A stretch of 64,000 nt of DNA. Origin: JBOHDX01 sp050700835 (lineage in GTDB: Bacteria; Actinomycetota; Actinomycetes; Propionibacteriales; Nocardioidaceae). Of this stretch, positions 59,922 through 64,000 are shown in pieces. A program made the translations under genes and the position numbers. The stretch covers positions 28,703 to 92,702 of the forward strand of contig JBOHDX010000064.1 of the NCBI GenBank assembly GCA_050700835.1. The letters are read 5' to 3'. The notes under the pieces are model-generated. The model searched no databases and had not been told where the DNA came from. It worked only from the letters and a program-made list of their open reading frames with translations. Positions within the stretch are counted from its first letter, which is position 1, and each line of letters begins with the position of its first letter.

Positions 59922-60863
59922 ATGTCGCCCACGGTCTATCTCGCCCTCGGCGTCGGCGCTATTTTTTCTGCGCTGCTCGTGGGACTGGCCGCCGCCGGCG
60001 TGTTCAGTGGCCAGCGCGGCCGGATGTCGCGTTCCATGGCACTTCTCGAAGCGTTCTCAACGGCGCCGAAATCGATGCAGCAGGAGCTCGAGCCAGGGTT
60101 CCAGGACCGCGTGCTCAACCCGCTGCTGCAGAAGCTGACCGGGCTTGGCCGCAAGCTGACTCCGGAGGACAACACCGCTCGACTGCGCCAGAAGCTCGAT
60201 GCCGCGGGCAACCCGCCGGGTTGGACGACCGACCGGGTCGTCGCCCTCAAGACGGCGGGCTTCGGCGGCGGGCTGTTGCTCGGCATCTTCGCTTGCCTGG
60301 TGCTGGGGCTCGGGCTCATGCCGACCCTGATCGTCACGATCGGTTTGTCCTTGGCCGGCTACATGGCTCCGAACCTGTGGTTGTACCAGCGTGCCTTCGA
60401 CCGGTCCGAGTTGGCGCAGAAGACGTTGCCGGACGCGCTCGACCTCTTGACGATCTCGGTGGAGGCCGGTCTCGGCTTCGACGCCGCGCTTGCCCACGTC
60501 GCCAAGCACACCGAGGGTCCGCTGGCGGAGGAGTTCGCCCGGCTGCTGCAGGAGATGCAGCTCGGGGCTGGCCGGACCGAGTCGCTGCGCGCCATGGGCG
60601 AGCGCACCACCCTGGCCGAGCTCAAGGCGTTCGTGACCGCGATGGTGCAGGCCGACGCCTTCGGCATCCCGATCGGGCGAGTCCTGCGGGTCCAGTCCAC
60701 CGAGATGCGCACGAAGCGGCGTCAACGCGCGGAGGAGAAGGCGCAGAAGGTGCCCGTCAAGATTCTGTTCCCGCTGATTTTCTGCATTCTGCCGTGTCTT
60801 TTCCTGATGGTCATGGGTCCAGGTGTTATCACCATGCTCAAGGCGTTCACGGGCATCGCGTAG
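59922..60863 (+). CDS. tadC: Tad pilus platform protein TadC
   Basis: A 313-residue inner-membrane protein with an N-terminal helix, a central pair of helices, the T2SSF domain (LPDALDLLTISVEAGLGFDAALAHVAKHTEG, then LRAMGERTTLAELKAFVTAMVQADAFG and RRQRAEEKAQKVPVKILFPL) and a last helix. With TadB it forms the platform on which the ATPase acts. It begins 1 nt after the TadB stop. Confidence 0.92.
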   Translation: MSPTVYLALGVGAIFSALLVGLAAAGVFSGQRGRMSRSMALLEAFSTAPKSMQQELEPGFQDRVLNPLLQKLTGLGRKLTPEDNTARLRQKLDAAGNPPGWTTDRVVALKTAGFGGGLLLGIFACLVLGLGLMPTLIVTIGLSLAGYMAPNLWLYQRAFDRSELAQKTLPDALDLLTISVEAGLGFDAALAHVAKHTEGPLAEEFARLLQEMQLGAGRTESLRAMGERTTLAELKAFVTAMVQADAFGIPIGRVLRVQSTEMRTKRRQRAEEKAQKVPVKILFPLIFCILPCLFLMVMGPGVITMLKAFTGIA

Positions 60864-60967
60864 CGGGAACGTGTCTGCTTGCATTGGACGAAGAGATGGC
60901 GGTCCCGGTGAAGGCTCATTACCCTGAGTGCCGGGGGCGCTACGCAGTGCTTCTGAGAGGTTGAGCA

Positions 60968-62623
60968 GTGTCCGCGATCTGGGTGCAGTCCCCGGCGCGG
61001 TACCACCGACGGTTCATCGTCGGGGTCCGCGTGTTCGGGGCCTGCGCCGTTCTCCTGCTGGCCGGCAGCTATCCCTCCCCCACCGCCTTCACCTTCGCCC
61101 TCGCCGTCTGTGGACTGGCCGGGGCCATGGGTCTGATCGGCGTCGCCAGCGAGGTTGCTCCTCGCGCCCTGGCCCTCGTCGAGTCGCTGTTCACCGGCCT
61201 GATCGTGACCGCCGCGATCGACTCCTTCCCCCAGAGTCTGATCTATCTGCTGGTGCCCACCTTTATCGCCGGCATCGCCGGCGGACTGATCTCGGCCGCC
61301 GAGGCGTGCCTGATCCAGATCTTCGCGCTGGTAGCACTGACCGCGGCATCATCGGGATCGGTGCTGATCGGGGAACGACTGTCCCTGTCGGCCGCCTGGC
61401 TGCTGGCCAGCATCGGTAGCGGCCTCCTGGGTGCCTGGATCAAGGAGATGGAGTCGGCGCGGCCTCGCGAGGACGACGCCTACGACTCCGCCCGACGGCT
61501 GCTCGGTCAGCTGCGCACGGTGGCCCGCCGACTGTCAGCCGGTCTTGACCCGGTCGGCATCGGCCAGCAGATCCTGGCCGAGGTCAAGGAGTCTCTCGAC
61601 GACACCCGGTCGGTCCTGCTGGTGAGGTCCGAGGGTGGCGTGCTCGTCCCCCTCACGTTTCGCGGCGAGGACGACCTGACCGCTCTGTCCAGCGACGACC
61701 CTCTGGTGGCGGACTGCTGGGCGAGCGAGTCGCCGGTCCAGCAACCGGTCTATCGCGGTCACGACAAGCTGATCCGGACAGGACTGCCCCTTCAGGTGGG
61801 GCTGCGCATGGTGGGTGTGCTGGTGGCCGACTGCGTCGGATCTCCCTCACAGTCGTCCCTGACCCACCTGCGCAACTCACTCGCCCATCACAGCCTTCGG
61901 CTCGATACCGCCCTGCTGTTCGACGAGGTCCGCACGCTCGCGACCGCGGACGAGCGCCGCCGCCTGGCTCGCGAGATCCATGACGGGATCGCCCAGGAGG
62001 TGGCGTCGATCGGCTACGTCGTGGACGAGCTGATCGCCACCAGCGACGAAGAACAGCGCGAGGGCCTGCAACACCTCCGCAACGAGCTGACCAGACTAAC
62101 CAGCGAACTCCGGCTGTCGATCTTCGACCTGCGCAGCGAGATCACTCCCGACGCGGGCCTGACCGCGGCCTTGTCCGACTACGTTCGTCAGGTCGGCAGC
62201 CGCTCCGGCATGACCGTGCACCTCTCACTGAACGAGACACCACACCGGCTTCGGGTCGAGACCGAGACCGAGGTCCTCCGGATCGCCCAGGAGGCCATCA
62301 CCAACGCCCGCCGGCACAGCGGCGCCAACAACCTGTGGGTCACCTACCGAGCAGACCCACCGCACGCCGAGCTCATCGTCACTGACGACGGCCACGGCTT
62401 GGGCAAGCCTCGCTCGGACAGCTACGGCATGCGCATCATGCGCGAGCGCGCCGATCGCATCGGCGGGCGCCTCGACATCAGTACCCGCCCGGAAGGCGGA
62501 ACGACCGTCACCCTGGTCCTGCAGTCGGACTCCTTCGCATCTCCAGGTCCAGCCAGACACGTCCCGCCTGCGGACGTACGAAAGGAAGGCGCCGATGACT
62601 ACGTCGGTACTGCTCATCGATGA
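60968..62623 (+). CDS. Sensor histidine kinase (NarL type, HisKA_3)
   Basis: A 551-residue membrane sensor. The N-terminal third has about six helices, followed by a GAF-like domain (about 180-310), then the dimerisation box RRLAREIHDGIAQEVASIG with the phosphorylated His338 and an ATPase domain (EVLRIAQEAITNARRHSGA, VTDDGHGLGKPRSDSYGMRIMRERADRIGG). It should phosphorylate the downstream regulator, whose gene it overlaps by 29 nt. GTG 60968 follows GAGAGG. TACCCT at 60920-60925 is a possible -10, so the pair may be transcribed apart from the Tad operon. The stimulus is unknown. Confidence 0.9.
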   Translation: MSAIWVQSPARYHRRFIVGVRVFGACAVLLLAGSYPSPTAFTFALAVCGLAGAMGLIGVASEVAPRALALVESLFTGLIVTAAIDSFPQSLIYLLVPTFIAGIAGGLISAAEACLIQIFALVALTAASSGSVLIGERLSLSAAWLLASIGSGLLGAWIKEMESARPREDDAYDSARRLLGQLRTVARRLSAGLDPVGIGQQILAEVKESLDDTRSVLLVRSEGGVLVPLTFRGEDDLTALSSDDPLVADCWASESPVQQPVYRGHDKLIRTGLPLQVGLRMVGVLVADCVGSPSQSSLTHLRNSLAHHSLRLDTALLFDEVRTLATADERRRLAREIHDGIAQEVASIGYVVDELIATSDEEQREGLQHLRNELTRLTSELRLSIFDLRSEITPDAGLTAALSDYVRQVGSRSGMTVHLSLNETPHRLRVETETEVLRIAQEAITNARRHSGANNLWVTYRADPPHAELIVTDDGHGLGKPRSDSYGMRIMRERADRIGGRLDISTRPEGGTTVTLVLQSDSFASPGPARHVPPADVRKEGADDYVGTAHR

Positions 62624-63236
62624 CCACGAACTGATCCGCCAGGGCCTGAGCCGGGCGTTCGAGCGGCACCCCGACTTCGAGGTCGTGGGTCAGGCCGGGA
62701 CGATCGGCGAGGGCGAGCGGCTCGCTGCCGGTCTGGAGCCGCAGGTCGTGGTGATCGACGTCCGGCTGCCGGACGGCTCAGGCCTCGACGCGGTGCGCCG
62801 TCTGCGTGGGCGCCGGGACGACCTCGGCATCGTCGTCATCACGATGTACGCGGGCGACGAGCAGCTGTTCGCGGCACTCGACGCCGGTGCGTCGGCGTTC
62901 GTGCCGAAGGACGCTCCGAGCGACGACGTGGTGGCGGCGGCACGGCACGCCGCGGTGTCTCCGCGCTCGTTCACGGCCGCGGACCTCGGCGGTGCCATGC
63001 GCCGCCGGCTCGAGCCGACCGGACCGCAGCTGTCGCCGCGTGAGAAGGAAGTCCTCGGTCTGTTGGCCGAAGGGTTGGGCGTGTCCGCGATCGCGCGCCG
63101 TTTGTTCATCTCCGAGTCGACCGCCAAGACGCACATCTCCAAGATCTACGACAAGCTGGGCGCTGCGAACCGTGCCCAGGCGATCATGAACGCCATCCGG
63201 GCAGGGTTGCTGCGCGACGTCGGCCAGCACGCCTGA
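62595..63236 (+). CDS. LuxR/NarL family response regulator
   Basis: A 213-residue regulator. The receiver domain (about 3-120) has SVLLIDDHELIRQGL, the phosphorylation site Asp55 in VVVIDVRLPDGSG, and ITMYAGDEQ and FVPKDAPSDD. The DNA-binding domain is LSPREKEVLGLLAEGLGVSAIARRLFISESTAKTHISKIYDKLG. AAAGGAAGG lies ahead of ATG 62595. Position between the sensor and the pilins suggests it controls pilin or pilus genes. Confidence 0.93.
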   Translation: MTTSVLLIDDHELIRQGLSRAFERHPDFEVVGQAGTIGEGERLAAGLEPQVVVIDVRLPDGSGLDAVRRLRGRRDDLGIVVITMYAGDEQLFAALDAGASAFVPKDAPSDDVVAAARHAAVSPRSFTAADLGGAMRRRLEPTGPQLSPREKEVLGLLAEGLGVSAIARRLFISESTAKTHISKIYDKLGAANRAQAIMNAIRAGLLRDVGQHA

Positions 63237-63387
63237 GCCCGACGAAAGGCGGGCCTCGGGTCGGCCATTCGGTCAGCAGACATTGGCCGCTGAGTCGATA
63301 CCGCTCCCGGGCCCAAGCGGGCAGGATCAGGACCAGCAGAACACTCAATGCGCCACGAGGCGCGCGTCCGGAGGGGACTCCACCGAA

Positions 63388-63600
63388 ATGCTCGACTACA
63401 TCCGCAACATCGCCAGCCGCCGTCGCGACTCCGAGACCGGTGCGTCGGCAGTTGAGTACGGCCTCCTGGTCGCCCTCATCGCCGCCGTCATCGTGCTCGC
63501 CGTCTTCGCCCTCGGCTCGCTCGTCAACAGCACCTTCAAGAACACCTGCTCCGCGATCCAGGCAAAAGGCACCGTCGCAGCCGGCTCGTCAACCGGCTGA
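63388..63600 (+). CDS. Flp-type pilin 1
   Basis: A 70-residue prepilin: a short basic leader (MLDYIRNIASRRRDSETG), the cleavage-site motif GASAVEYGLLVALIA with the conserved Glu and Tyr of Flp pilins, one hydrophobic helix and a Ser/Thr/Gly tail with one Cys. The prepilin peptidase should cut after the Gly of ETG; no such peptidase gene is in the window. GGAGGGG lies 11 nt upstream, a rather long spacing. The 151-nt gap after the response regulator shows nothing further that I recognise. Confidence 0.93.
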   Translation: MLDYIRNIASRRRDSETGASAVEYGLLVALIAAVIVLAVFALGSLVNSTFKNTCSAIQAKGTVAAGSSTG

Positions 63601-63615
63601 CCAAGCGGTTCGCTG

Positions 63616-63653
63616 AGTGTGGCCGTGATCCCTAGCGGGGTCACGGCCACACT
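63616..63653 (+). terminator. Strong hairpin terminator after pilin 1
   Basis: The arms AGTGTGGCCGTGA (63616-63628) and TCACGGCCACACT (63641-63653) are perfectly complementary around a 12-nt loop, 15 nt after the pilin 1 stop. A short GCTTTC follows but no long U-run, as is usual in high-GC actinobacteria. Confidence 0.82.
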
Positions 63654-63733
63654 GCTTTCACCCTGATCTGACTCCAGCGTCCAAGCAACGAGTCAGCTTG
63701 TACCTACCGGAGCACCTCTGATGGGATCCAGGC

Positions 63734-63946
63734 ATGATTAGCTACACCCGCCACCTCGTCGGCCGCCGCCGCGGCGCCGAGCAGGGAGCCTCGGCGGTGG
63801 AGTACGGCCTCCTGGTCGCGCTCATCGCGGCCCTGATCGTGGTGTCCGTCTACTTCCTGGGTGCCGTCGTCACCAATGTCTTCCAGAGCACCTGCTCGGC
63901 CATCGCGTCGAACGGCCCCAGCACCGCGAGCAACGCCAGCTGCTGA
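63734..63946 (+). CDS. Flp-type pilin 2
   Basis: A 70-residue prepilin closely similar to pilin 1: leader MISYTRHLVGRRRGAEQ, the identical core GASAVEYGLLVALIAA, a hydrophobic helix (LIVVSVYFLGAVVTNVF) and a tail with two Cys. ATG 63734 lies shortly after an in-frame-incompatible ATG at 63721. The two pilins are probably major and minor subunits, or alternates, made from a tandem duplication. Confidence 0.93.
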   Translation: MISYTRHLVGRRRGAEQGASAVEYGLLVALIAALIVVSVYFLGAVVTNVFQSTCSAIASNGPSTASNASC

Positions 63947-63972
63947 CCGGACCGCGACCGGTCCCACGACGT

Positions 63973-64000
63973 GGCCGTGACCCTTCGGGGGGTCACGGCC
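63973..64000 (+). terminator. Hairpin terminator after pilin 2 (at window edge)
   Basis: GGCCGTGACC (63973-63982) pairs with GGTCACGGCC (63991-64000) around CTTCGGGG. The stem core GGCCGTGA is the same as in the terminator of pilin 1, implying that gene and terminator were duplicated together. It may extend beyond the window. Confidence 0.78.

Overview
The window is a chromosomal segment of a high-GC (clearly around 70% G+C by eye) actinobacterium. The evidence is a mycothiol-dependent-type DinB protein, DUF3040, DUF4232, DUF6504 and SAV_6107-HEPN proteins, a PknL-like PASTA kinase beside an Rv2175c-like protein, class II DAHP synthase, ROK glucokinases and an actinobacterial Tad pilus operon. 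From memory, the gene order metF, polyprenyl synthase, Rv2175c-like, PASTA kinase, AroG-type DAHP synthase, acyltransferase, ArsA-like ATPase, START proteins, FadD15-like ligase follows M. tuberculosis Rv2172c to Rv2187. A Propionibacteriales/Nocardioidaceae-type host is my best guess, with low certainty. Layout: 1-4.8 kb holds a DUF58 plus transglutaminase pair (left edge cut), a DUF3040 protein and a secreted L,D-transpeptidase. From 4.8 to 12.5 kb runs a leftward DNA-damage mutagenesis cluster: DUF6504, HEPN, error-prone polymerase DnaE2, a methyltransferase and DNA polymerase IV, with a perfect LexA box upstream. From 12.7 to 19.8 kb are small detoxification, editing and secreted proteins, a cell-wall amidase and a phytoene-desaturase-like oxidoreductase. 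From 19.8 to 40.6 kb is the conserved core block: MTHFR, isoprenoid synthase, a barnase/barstar pair coupled to an Rv2175c-like gene, a LysM transglycosylase with a giant His-rich linker, the PASTA kinase, an ABC exporter pair, threonine aldolase, AlaX, DAHP synthase, an MFS pump, phosphofructokinase (residues predict PPi use), DUF1028, an acyltransferase and a TIGR00300 enzyme. From 40.6 to 48.6 kb is a tightly overlapping leftward operon joining amino-sugar-acid enzymes, glycosyltransferase and membrane proteins with two ROK sugar kinases. From 48.6 to 54.4 kb are a probably decayed membrane protein, an ArsA ATPase, a fused double-START protein and an acyl-CoA ligase. From 54.6 to 64 kb is a rightward Tad pilus operon (CpaB, TadZ, TadA, a vWA-TadB fusion, TadC), a NarL-type two-component system and two Flp pilins. 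Three things cut across the genes. First, several families of dispersed intergenic inverted repeats recur (families A, B, C and a single hairpin D). Second, many genes appear leaderless, with a TANNNT hexamer 6-8 nt before the start codon; these fixed several start choices. Third, in-frame minisatellites cluster in the mutagenesis operon and in the His-rich secreted protein. No tRNA, rRNA, insertion sequence or CRISPR array was seen.
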